This document shows positions 47,577 to 56,175 of a stretch of 64,000 nucleotides of DNA, piece after piece. The stretch lies in assembly GCF_002777425.1 (NCBI RefSeq), contig NZ_MDVC01000115.1, positions 1-64,000 of the forward strand. The letters are read 5' to 3'. Under the pieces are notes generated by a model. It did no database searches, had not been told where the DNA came from, and was given only the letters and a program-made list of their open reading frames with translations. This DNA comes from Snodgrassella alvi (GTDB lineage: Bacteria; Pseudomonadota; Gammaproteobacteria; Burkholderiales; Neisseriaceae). A program made the translations under genes and the position numbers. The first letter of the stretch is position 1; the number at the start of each line of letters is the position of its first letter.

Positions 47577-48116
47577 ATGTTAGACAGAGAAGGTTATCGC
47601 CCCAATGTCGGGATCATCATCACCAACGACCGTAACGAGGTTTTTTGGGGCAAACGGGTACACGAACATTCCTGGCAGTTTCCGCAGGGAGGCATCAAGC
47701 CAGGCGAAAGCCCGGAAGCGGCCATGTATCGCGAGCTGATGGAAGAAGTAGGCTTGTTACCACATCACGTCAAAATAATCGGACGTACACGTGACTGGCT
47801 ACGTTATGATGTACCTACGCATTGGATTAAACGCGAATGGCGAGGTTCTTATAAAGGACAGAAACAGATATGGTATCTGCTGCGTCTGACTGGGCGGGAA
47901 AGCGATGTTCATCTGCGCGCTACCCATCATCCGGAATTTGATGCGTGGCGCTGGCATCAGTACTGGGCACCAGTAGACGAAGTTATTGAATTCAAACGTA
48001 GCGTCTATCTGAATGCATTGCATGAATTGTCACGCTTTTTGCATGAACTGCCAAGCTGGGCTGATTTTGTTCAAACCCGCCAGAATCATGATGATAAATA
48101 TTCACTGGCTGAATAA
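47577..48116 (+). CDS. rppH: RNA pyrophosphohydrolase
   Basis: Removes pyrophosphate from triphosphorylated mRNA 5' ends, triggering RNase E decay. It is 179 residues. The Nudix box [20 protein letters not shown] (then VGL) is complete, preceded by [14 protein letters not shown], the usual RppH start. The frame opens at a GTG (47541), but ATG at 47577 gives the family N-terminus. A stand-alone gene between the small-protein unit and parE. Confidence 0.94.
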   Translation: MLDREGYRPNVGIIITNDRNEVFWGKRVHEHSWQFPQGGIKPGESPEAAMYRELMEEVGLLPHHVKIIGRTRDWLRYDVPTHWIKREWRGSYKGQKQIWYLLRLTGRESDVHLRATHHPEFDAWRWHQYWAPVDEVIEFKRSVYLNALHELSRFLHELPSWADFVQTRQNHDDKYSLAE

Positions 48117-48226
48117 ATATCAGTAATCAACTCTTTACCATATTTCCTTTCTACAGTATAAATCAGAAACAAATTACCGAAAAAATAATCTTTTTACGGT
48201 AATTTGTTTTATATTGCCATTGATAC

Positions 48227-50230
48227 ATGTCTAAAAATAAAACTATGAGCAAATCCATAACATACGATGAATCCAGCGTTACCGTTCTCAAAGGTCTGGC
48301 ACCAGTTAAAGAACGTCCCGGAATGTATACCAGAACGGAAAGTCCTACCCATATTATTCAGGAAGTAATTGACAATGCGGCTGATGAAGCATTAGGTGGC
48401 TACGCACAAAACATTGACGTTACCCTGAATCAGGATGGTTCTGTTACCGTCAAAGACAATGGCCGCGGCATTCCTACCGGATTACATCCAACCGAAAATG
48501 TACCCGTAGTTGAACTAGTATTTACCCAACTACATGCCGGCGGTAAATTCAATAAAAAAAGTGGCGATGGTGCCTATGCCTTTTCAGGTGGTTTACATGG
48601 TGTTGGTGTTTCTGTTACCAATGCCCTGTCCTCACGTCTGGAAGTTACCGTTAAAAGAAGCGGAAAAATTTATCATATTGCCTTTGCAGGAGGCGATGTT
48701 ATTCAGCCACTATCCATAATTGGCAAATGTGCGAATAAAGACAGTGGCACAGAAGTTCGTATCTGGCCAGACGGACAGTACTTTGATAACCCACAATACA
48801 ATCTGGCCGAACTTGAACGCTCATTACGTGCCAAAGCAGTTTTATTGCCGGGAGTCAGCGTCACCCTTACCCGCTATCACAACAACACTGATGAAGCACA
48901 CACACAAAACTGGCATTACCCAAATGGCCTGAAAAGCTATTTACTTGATTTACTGGCTGACACCCAAACTGCAACCCCGATTTTTGCCAGCGAAAACTAT
49001 TTAAACGCCAATCATGAAACCGATTTTAATCGGGGCGAAGGTGCAGCCTATGCACTAACATGGGTAGAAGAAGGCCATGCACCAAGTGAAAGTTACGTTA
49101 ACCTGATTCCTACTGCCGTTGGTGGCACTCACGAAGCCGGCCTAAAACAGGCTGTTTTTCATGCCGTAAACAATTTTATTAACCATCACAACCTGCTGCC
49201 GCGCGGCGTAAAATTGCAGTCAGATGATGTTTTCTCACGAGTAGCCTTTGTCCTTTCAGCCCGACTGCTAGACCCGCAATTTCAGGGACAGACAAAAGAT
49301 AAACTAACTAGTCGCGATGCGCTCAAACTGGTTGCCACCATGTGCAGTGATCCATTGGAATTATGGTTAAACCAGAATATCGATACTGGTAAAAAAATAG
49401 CCGAACTGGCCATTCGTCAAGCTCAGGCACGTATGCGCTCAACCAAAAAAATAGAAAAGAAAAAAGGTTCAGGCGTAGCCGTTTTACCAGGTAAACTCAC
49501 TGATTGCGAAAGTGAAGATATTCGCGAAAATGAACTCTTTCTGGTCGAGGGTGATTCTGCCGGTGGTTCAGCCAAACTGGCACGCGACAAAAATACTCAG
49601 GCCATCCTCCCCTTACGCGGTAAAGTCTTAAACAGCTTCGAAATCCATCGTGATCAATTATTTGGTAACGCTGAAATTCACGACATCTCAGTCGCCATTG
49701 GGGTAGATCCGCATGGCAAAAACGATAATCCTGATTTATCCGGTCTGCGTTACGGTAAGATTGCCATATTATCCGATGCAGATGTGGATGGTGCTCATAT
49801 ACAGGTTCTGTTACTCACCCTTTTTTATACCCATTTTCCGCGCCTGATCGAAGCCGGTCATATCTATGTGGCTCAACCGCCGCTTTTTCGTGTAGATGTG
49901 AATGCTCAGGGAAAAAACAAACCAGCAAGAAAACTTTATGCTCAGGATCAGACAGAGCTTGATAGCATTCTGGAACGGCTACAATCAGAAAAAGTTAAAG
50001 AAAGTGCTTACAGCATCAGCCGGTTTAAAGGCCTGGGTGAAATGAACCCGGATCAGCTTAAAGATACTACCATGAGTCCGGGTACCCGCTGCCTGCTGCA
50101 AGTTCATATTCCAGATGAAGACAATAGCGAAACCCAGAATATATTCGTCAAATTAATGGGTAAAGGTGAAGCAGCATCCCGACGCGTCTGGATGGAAGCA
50201 GAAGGAGACAAAGTAGAAACCGATATTTGA
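48227..50230 (+). CDS. parE: DNA topoisomerase IV subunit B
   Basis: ATPase subunit of the enzyme that unlinks replicated chromosomes. It is 667 residues. GHKL ATP site: EVIDNAADEAL and DNGRGIPTG; GGLHGVGVSVTNALS forms the ATP lid. TOPRIM: EGDSAGGSAKLARD and DADVDGAHI. The length and sequence fit ParE rather than the longer GyrB of Neisseriaceae. parC is not adjacent. ATG at 48245 is a possible alternative start. A degraded insertion sequence follows about 200 bases downstream. Confidence 0.92.
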   Translation: MSKNKTMSKSITYDESSVTVLKGLAPVKERPGMYTRTESPTHIIQEVIDNAADEALGGYAQNIDVTLNQDGSVTVKDNGRGIPTGLHPTENVPVVELVFTQLHAGGKFNKKSGDGAYAFSGGLHGVGVSVTNALSSRLEVTVKRSGKIYHIAFAGGDVIQPLSIIGKCANKDSGTEVRIWPDGQYFDNPQYNLAELERSLRAKAVLLPGVSVTLTRYHNNTDEAHTQNWHYPNGLKSYLLDLLADTQTATPIFASENYLNANHETDFNRGEGAAYALTWVEEGHAPSESYVNLIPTAVGGTHEAGLKQAVFHAVNNFINHHNLLPRGVKLQSDDVFSRVAFVLSARLLDPQFQGQTKDKLTSRDALKLVATMCSDPLELWLNQNIDTGKKIAELAIRQAQARMRSTKKIEKKKGSGVAVLPGKLTDCESEDIRENELFLVEGDSAGGSAKLARDKNTQAILPLRGKVLNSFEIHRDQLFGNAEIHDISVAIGVDPHGKNDNPDLSGLRYGKIAILSDADVDGAHIQVLLLTLFYTHFPRLIEAGHIYVAQPPLFRVDVNAQGKNKPARKLYAQDQTELDSILERLQSEKVKESAYSISRFKGLGEMNPDQLKDTTMSPGTRCLLQVHIPDEDNSETQNIFVKLMGKGEAASRRVWMEAEGDKVETDI

Positions 50231-50424
50231 TTCAAACAACAACACACAAATGTAACCTTGATAACGCAAAAATTTTTAAATAGCCTATTAATTTTAAAAT
50301 ACAGTAATTTTTATTTACTACAGGTTGTTATCTAATAACAACCTGTCTAATTATGCAGTATCAACCCCATTTTCTCTAACCTTCAGCCTTATTTGTCTGC
50401 ATAAGCTGGAATGGCAACACACAT

Positions 50425-51393
50425 TCAAACAACAAAATTAAAAGGTGCTAGTTTGTTAAATCCCACGGGAGCTAAATAGCTCAACAATGAATGTAACCGT
50501 TTGTGATTGTACCAATAAACATAAGCCGAAAAGGTTCGTTATGATTACCTAATTGTCATGAATTTTTCCCCTTTATCAAACTCAGTTTTAATACTTTAAA
50601 ATATTGCTGCCGACACCGCACTGTCATACGAGCATCTTTTTTACTCAGCGAGCGTTCAATATCAAATGTATTGAAACCCTTATCTAGTAATTAAATATCA
50701 AACTCCTTTCCTCTATCCGAATGAAATAGATTTAATGATGACAATGGTTGCTTAATCTGGCTTAATGCAGACATCACTAAATCTGCCGTTTTATGTTGAC
50801 TGATACTATAACCGGCAATCTGTCGATTAGATAAATTCAGTAATGCATATAAATAATTCTAGCGATGGTTAACACGAATATAGGTTAAGTCTGCCACTAC
50901 AATCTGTCGTTTGGTACCTACATCAAACTAACGTTGTAAATGATTAGCTGTTGCGGCGCCATTGCTTAACGAATTCGTCTGGTTCCATATAATTGGTAGC
51001 TGCGATTAAAAATAGTCAATATTTTATCAGTGTAATCGGCCACTGCTTTCTGTTTAGTTGCTTTGCTCCGATAATAGACATACCGTCCATGTAGCCCTAA
51101 GCAGCGACATAATGCCGTTCATTATAACGATGCTGGTTTGCTCTCAGGGTTTTGATTTTCGTCCCATGACATGATCAGTGCAGTTTGCTTTAGGATATCG
51201 TTTTCCATTCGTAGCGGCTTAAGCTCTTTTCGTAACACAATTAGTTCATTTTTTGAGGTACAGTTATCTTTAATCTTAAATGAACCGCTTTGACCAATTC
51301 ACTGCGCGATTTCCCCTGCTGATAAAGTTTGACTATTTGCGATTTGAAATCAGCACTAAAGATCCATCGTGCACATTTTTCTTGATTCATCAT
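50425..51393 (-). pseudogene. Degraded IS3-family transposase
   Basis: OrfA begins MMNQEKCARWIFSADFKSQI and breaks within 40 codons. OrfB pieces follow in shifting frames: VVADLTYIRV (first Asp), FHSDRGKEFD (second Asp), SYDSAVSAAIF where intact relatives have a catalytic Glu, and the C-terminal VYWYNHKRLHSLLSYLAPV. Several stops and frameshifts are present, and the Glu position is Ala, so it cannot transpose. It belongs to a different IS3 subgroup from the element at 1-692. Terminal repeats could not be fixed. Confidence 0.8.
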
Positions 51394-51560
51394 CTTTTCT
51401 TTTTAGAGTTAAGTTTACCTTACCCCTAAAAAAAGTTGTATGAATTAGTGTAGCCTATCCAAACCTATTTCCCACCCTTAACATTTAATCATACTAATAG
51501 CAGTTAAGGTTAATTAACCTCAACACTTACACTTATCTACCCTAGTCTAAATTTTGTAAC

Positions 51561-51631
51561 TTGATTAATATCAAGAAATCTCTAATAAAGTAATTTTATC
51601 CTCCATAATCCGTTTTTCATAATGCTATAAT
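51561..51631 (+). promoter_or_regulatory. Perfect FNR box with an extended -10 downstream
   Basis: TTGATTAATATCAA (51561-51574) matches the symmetric FNR consensus exactly. An extended -10 TGCTATAAT ends at 51631, giving a start near 51638 with the box at about -70, a class I position. The Roadblock gene begins about 210 bases later. The box may also act on the minus strand. Confidence 0.5.
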
Positions 51632-51781
51632 TAATTGTTTCCCTAAAAATATATGACTAACGAAAGTAATAGTTAACTTAAATTTTGCGCTATAAAAGTA
51701 TCAGATCAATAAAAATAAAATAACATAAATAAATATAGAAAATATAAATAAAGATAATTAATAAAATTTAATAACATTCTT

Positions 51782-51810
51782 TTGCAAAAAAACTCGCCCC
51801 TCTCTATAAT
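51782..51810 (+). promoter_or_regulatory. Sigma70-type promoter of the Roadblock gene
   Basis: TTGCAA (51782-51787), 17-base spacer, TATAAT (51805-51810), predicted start near 51817. An inverted repeat attgac / gtcaat (51809-51829) covers the start and could be an operator. GAGGAA precedes the ATG. Confidence 0.55.
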
Positions 51811-51845
51811 TGACAGGGTTATAGTCAATTTTTAGAGGAATTTTC

Positions 51846-52208
51846 ATGAAATATGATTTTATTGAAGGTGTGTTGAAAACACTGAACAGTACTCCCGACA
51901 TTACTTCTTCAGCCGTTATTTCAACAGATGGTCTGCCAATCGCTTCTGCATTACAGAGCGGCATGGATGAAGACCGTATTGGTGCCATGGCAGCCGCATT
52001 ACTGTCTTTGGGTAACCGTTCTGCAAAAGAAGTTTTGAAAGGCACTCTGGATAATACTATTATTCATACCGATAAAGGTTACATGTTGCTGTTTCAAGCA
52101 TCTGAAGCCATCCTGTTAACCATTACTACCACTCATGAAGCCAAATTAGGTTTGATTCTGTTTGAAGCTAAACGAGCATTGAAAGAACTGGCTGATCATT
52201 TTGATTAA
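51846..52208 (+). CDS. Roadblock/LC7-domain protein
   Basis: A 120-residue cytoplasmic protein covering one Roadblock/LC7 (MglB-like) domain: DITSSAVISTDGLPIASAL near the N-terminus, the helix DRIGAMAAALLSLGNRSAKE, and strands TIIHTDKGYMLLFQA and ILLTITTT. Such proteins dimerise and often regulate small Ras-like GTPases (MglB acts on MglA). No GTPase gene is in this window. Its partner may be the PAS or PhnD-like protein 460 bases downstream, or a GTPase elsewhere. It has its own promoter and good Shine-Dalgarno sequence. Confidence 0.88.
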   Translation: MKYDFIEGVLKTLNSTPDITSSAVISTDGLPIASALQSGMDEDRIGAMAAALLSLGNRSAKEVLKGTLDNTIIHTDKGYMLLFQASEAILLTITTTHEAKLGLILFEAKRALKELADHFD

Positions 52209-52666
52209 CAATTAGTTTGCTTAATCAGAAATGTACTGTGCCATTTAAATTCCCGCTCATGCATCATTGTAATTATTTATTTTATAAATAATTTTGCAAT
52301 AAGTATACAATACTGTATAAATCAGACCAGATAGTCCAGTATTGCCGTTATCCCAGATTCTATGTAAAAATCTGGCCGGATTTATGTCAGATAAACCTGA
52401 AAAAGACGAAAGCTGACTCAACTGCATGAAAGGGCGTTTAAGTGTTTATAAAAGTTTTTAATGAAAACATCGCATATCTATAAATTGGGTAAATATTATT
52501 TCATCCCAATTACATGGAAATTCAGAAGTTTATAGTAGCGATTAATGTATAAGACCAGAAATAACTTTGGCTGCTGTAATTTTACAAAAAAACTCTGAAA
52601 TGCATCTCGTTAAGTACACTCATCCTTTATTATTCAGATTAAACCAAAATTGAAGGACAAATTAAT
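52209..52666. other. Gap between the Roadblock and PAS genes
   Basis: 458 AT-rich bases with no open frame of note. A weak hairpin ccagatt / aatctgg lies at 52353-52375 without a good T tract. The gap suggests that the PAS gene has its own promoter, but none is obvious. Confidence 0.45.
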
Positions 52667-53170
52667 ATGGATATGAGTCGTTGGATTCAGCCAAAGCCAG
52701 AAAGCGAATCTTCTGAGCACAAAATCAAACACTATCATCAAGATGGAGAATCAACTGTTTATGTAACCAATGAGGAATTCCCCTATCCGGATGGCGCTCT
52801 GATTGTATCTCGCACTGATCTTAATGGCATCATTACTCATGCAAATGACGTATTTGTTGATATCAGCGGCTGGGCCCGTGATGAAATCATTGGTGCACCA
52901 CATTGCCTGTTACGCCATCCCGAAATGCCAAAAGCACCATTTGCCGACATGTGGGCTACTCTGCAAAGAGGCGAACGCTGGTATGGTTACGTAAAAAATC
53001 TGCGCAAAGACGGCGGCCACTATTGGGTATACGCCACTGTAATTCCAAATTTACGTCAAGGCAAAGTAATTGGCTACAGCTCAATCCGCCGCAAACCAAG
53101 CCGTGAACGGATTAACGAAATGACCGCCAAGTATGCAGAAATGCTGAAAAACGAACAGGAAGGAAAATAA
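52667..53170 (+). CDS. Stand-alone Aer-type PAS-domain protein
   Basis: A 167-residue cytoplasmic protein with one PAS domain at about residues 40-142. It closely matches the PAS of the aerotaxis receptor Aer: ITHANDVFVDISGWARDEIIG, LLRHPEMPKAPFADMW and LRKDGGHYWVYATVIP. In Aer this domain binds FAD and reads redox state. Here there is no membrane segment, HAMP or chemoreceptor part, so the signal must pass to another protein. AAGGA precedes the start. The next gene begins one base after the stop, with its ribosome binding site inside this gene, so the two are coupled. Confidence 0.88.
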   Translation: MDMSRWIQPKPESESSEHKIKHYHQDGESTVYVTNEEFPYPDGALIVSRTDLNGIITHANDVFVDISGWARDEIIGAPHCLLRHPEMPKAPFADMWATLQRGERWYGYVKNLRKDGGHYWVYATVIPNLRQGKVIGYSSIRRKPSRERINEMTAKYAEMLKNEQEGK

Positions 53171-53171
53171 T

Positions 53172-53918
53172 ATGCTGAGTTTAATGGTTGTACCCGATTA
53201 TCTACCTGATCAGTTCAGCACTTGGTATTTGCTCAACAACTACCTGCAAAAGAAAAGCGACCAGAACATTTCCCTGCTTATGCCCCCTTCATTTGATGAA
53301 GTAAAAGCACAGCAGGAAAAAGAAAAAGTATCCATGCTTTTCGTGAATCCTTTTTCAGCCGGTAACTACGTTCGTGAACAAGGATATTTGCCACTGGTAA
53401 AACCAAAAAACAAATCAGATGAAATCGTGATTGTTACTGCTGCCGACTCAGATATCAATGCCATTGAAGATCTGAAAGGCAATGTAGAATTAGCACTTTC
53501 TAACAATGAAGATGCAAACTTTATTGGTTTACGCCTGTTGGAACCAGCCAATCTTAGCGATGATGAAATCATCATCAAACGCAAAGACAACTTCCTCATG
53601 GTAGCTTCCGGTGTCATTCGCCATCATGCTAAAATTGGGATTGTTCAGGCAGATGTATATGAAAGCTTTAACTCAGTTACCAAAAATCAGTTGAAAGTGC
53701 TGCTGAAAAGCCGGATTAATGAAGTTTCACATGTGATGTTATATCACCCAGACGTTGCTGCAAAAGCTGAACCACTACAAGAAATACTGTGCAAAATGGC
53801 AGATGACCCTGATGGTGCCAATGTTGTCAAAGCCTTAGGCTTTCCAGAAGGCTTCGCTGAATTATCAAAAGAAGATATGGAATTTATGATTGACGTTGTA
53901 GATACAATGCGCATGTAA
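53172..53918 (+). CDS. PhnD-like solute-binding-fold protein without signal peptide
   Basis: A 248-residue protein resembling phosphate/phosphonate ABC substrate-binding proteins (PhnD-like): SMLFVNPFSAGNYVREQGYLPLV, VTAADSDINAIEDLKGNVEL, and KIGIVQADVYESFN. Unlike transporters' binding proteins it starts MLSLMVVPDYLPDQ with no signal peptide or lipobox, so it should stay in the cytoplasm. Translation is coupled to the Aer-type PAS gene one base upstream. It probably senses a small ligand or takes part in signalling, not uptake. No ABC transporter genes are near. A strong terminator ends the unit. Confidence 0.78.
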   Translation: MLSLMVVPDYLPDQFSTWYLLNNYLQKKSDQNISLLMPPSFDEVKAQQEKEKVSMLFVNPFSAGNYVREQGYLPLVKPKNKSDEIVIVTAADSDINAIEDLKGNVELALSNNEDANFIGLRLLEPANLSDDEIIIKRKDNFLMVASGVIRHHAKIGIVQADVYESFNSVTKNQLKVLLKSRINEVSHVMLYHPDVAAKAEPLQEILCKMADDPDGANVVKALGFPEGFAELSKEDMEFMIDVVDTMRM

Positions 53919-53934
53919 TTTCCCTAGCTTATAC

Positions 53935-53975
53935 CAACCCGTGTAACCCTACTAAGGGCACACGGGTTGTTTTAT
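53935..53975 (+). terminator. Terminator after the PhnD-like gene
   Basis: A 10-bp stem caacccgtgt / acacgggttg with an inner ccct / aggg pairing, then tttt. Confidence 0.87.
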
Positions 53976-54532
53976 ATATAAGCCTTTATCTGGAAACCAG
54001 ATAAACCAAATCAGAGAATTTTAACTTTTACAATATAATTCCAAATTAAAAGGCATTTTAATTGCCAAAAATATACTATTATCTATTTATTCATAAAAAA
54101 TAAACTCAGTCTATTTTTAAAATTTTCAAATAAAACATTATTCTAATCTGAAAAACCAGCGACACTTCAATCAAAAACAATGTCCCCCTATTTAAAATCA
54201 GGTTGTAAACTTCTCACCCATAAAAGTTCACAAGAACAAATGAACAGCCAATTGTTTTCAAGATAGATTGAGGAAACTCTAAAATATTAAAAGAATTCGA
54301 AAAACATTAAGTAATTCTCAATATATTTCAGATAATGCACTTAACTTCATCCAAGCTGATTCTCTCAAGAGTAAAAAGCGTGTTCAATCCAGAAATCATT
54401 TCTATTAACTTATTATTATTAATTTATGAAGTACTTATACAATACGTCACAATCTATGTATTTATACCAATGAATCAAAGCTAAACATGATTCTGTTATA
54501 ATAAATCAAACCATCATTAATAAATAACAATT
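53976..54532. other. AT-rich gap before the MFS gene
   Basis: About 560 bases with many stops in all frames and no recognised element. It presumably contains the promoter of the MFS gene. Confidence 0.5.
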
Positions 54533-55930
54533 ATGGCTACCATTAATAACAGTAAACCATCACGCTTTTTGCCTTTATTATTGGCAATAGCCATCTTTAT
54601 GCAGCAATTGGATGCAACCATCCTGAACACTGCCCTGCCATCAATGGCCACAGATCTGGGGCAATCTCCACTAAACATGCAATCGGCTATTATTGCTTAT
54701 GCACTGACATTGGCCATTATGATGCCTTTGTCTGGATTTCTGTCCGACAAATTAGGCACCCGTAAACTGTTTATGGGTTCCATGGTTATATTTGTTATCG
54801 GATCCGTCCTGTGTGCAGCCAGTAATAATCTGGCTCTACTGGTACTGGCCAGAATTATTCAGGGATTGGGTGGAGCCATGCTTACACCAGTAGCCCGTTT
54901 AACCATGATGCAGGCTTACGACCGCTCCAAACTAATAACAGTCATGAACTATGCCATTATGCCAGCACTTATCGGACCGGTACTCGGGCCGATTATTGGT
55001 GGTTATCTTGTGGTATATACCAGCTGGCACTGGATTTTTCTACTGAACGTACCCATCGGCCTGCTGGGATTGCTGGTTACCTGGTACATCATGCCCAGTT
55101 TTAACCGCCCGGCCAATTATTTTGATGGTTTAGGCTTTTTTCTGTTCTCCGCATCAGCTTTTTGCATGACTCTGACCTTTGAAACCATGTCACATGCCAA
55201 TAATATGCTTTTTGGCTCCATGATGGCTCTCGCAGGCATCGGAGCACTAATTGCCTATTTGGCACATGCACGCCAGAACAATCGTGCATTGTATCCACCG
55301 CATCTCATTCTGGTACGCACTTTTCGTCTGGGGCTGGCTGGTAATCTGGTCAGCCGTCTGGGTATGAGTGCATTACCATTATTATTACCATTATTATTTC
55401 AGGTCGCTTTTAACTATGACGCAGTCACCTCAGGCTGGCTACTAATGCCACTGGCTTTGGCGGCCATATTTGCCAAACCATTTCTAAAGCCATTAATGAA
55501 TCACTTTGGCTATCGTGATACATTGGCCTGGAACACTCGTATTATTGGTATATTGATAATATCACTGGCTTTTATTAGCCCCAGTACACCACAATGGCTG
55601 ATTCTATTACACTTGTGTATTCTGGGTGCATGTAATTCATTACAGTTTACCGGTATGAATACCATTACACTGGCTGATTTACGCCCCAACCAAGTTAGCA
55701 GTGGTACCAGCCTGATGGCAGTTAACCAGCAGCTAGCACTGAGCTTCGGCATAGCAATTGGTGCCTTACTATTACAAAATTTCAGTCGCGCCAGCTTTAT
55801 AAATCACAATATCACTACAGCTTTTCGTCTCACATTTGTTATTCTGGGTGTATTTACCCTACTCTCAAGCTGGATATTTGCACGTTTACATCCTATCGAT
55901 GGAGAAAATCTGCTGACAAAGAAAAAATAA
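54533..55930 (+). CDS. MFS exporter, DHA2 family (MdtD-like)
   Basis: A 465-residue inner-membrane transporter with about 14 hydrophobic segments. The DHA2 start motif LDATILNTALPSMATDLG is present, as are the motif A-like SDKLGTRKLF and motif C-like ALIGPVLGPIIGG. It resembles E. coli MdtD, whose substrate is poorly defined (drug or metabolite export). It stands alone, with no adaptor or channel gene, unlike the pump at 17171-21521. The Shine-Dalgarno sequence is weak. A long hairpin lies between its end and the convergent permease gene. Confidence 0.88.
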   Translation: MATINNSKPSRFLPLLLAIAIFMQQLDATILNTALPSMATDLGQSPLNMQSAIIAYALTLAIMMPLSGFLSDKLGTRKLFMGSMVIFVIGSVLCAASNNLALLVLARIIQGLGGAMLTPVARLTMMQAYDRSKLITVMNYAIMPALIGPVLGPIIGGYLVVYTSWHWIFLLNVPIGLLGLLVTWYIMPSFNRPANYFDGLGFFLFSASAFCMTLTFETMSHANNMLFGSMMALAGIGALIAYLAHARQNNRALYPPHLILVRTFRLGLAGNLVSRLGMSALPLLLPLLFQVAFNYDAVTSGWLLMPLALAAIFAKPFLKPLMNHFGYRDTLAWNTRIIGILIISLAFISPSTPQWLILLHLCILGACNSLQFTGMNTITLADLRPNQVSSGTSLMAVNQQLALSFGIAIGALLLQNFSRASFINHNITTAFRLTFVILGVFTLLSSWIFARLHPIDGENLLTKKK

Positions 55931-56069
55931 ATATCATTATATAAATTCTTTATTATTCAGCAAAAAGCTTTGACGTACTATCTTGAGAACAACACGAAAT
56001 CATTCAAATCCCAGTTTACTTTGAGATACAACCTCAAGCAGCTTAATAAGATTTATTTCAAATATAGAA

Positions 56070-56126
56070 TTAGCCCTATATTTAATCTCTTAACGAATGT
56101 GCTAAGAGCATTCAATACAGGGCTAA
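56070..56126. terminator. Long hairpin between convergent genes
   Basis: Arms ttagccctatatt (56070-56082) and aatacagggctaa (56114-56126) pair with one mismatch, and a second inner stem ctctta / taagag sits inside. It probably ends transcription from both sides, but lacks a clean T run. Confidence 0.5.
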
Positions 56127-56175
56127 TATATAAGACTGCCGAAAAATTTAGCTAGTCTTGTTTATCGCGTATTAA

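Noticed and set aside
55970-56155. 61-codon frame between the MFS and xanthine permease genes
   Set aside because: It runs straight through the long hairpin at 56070-56126 and has no family features.
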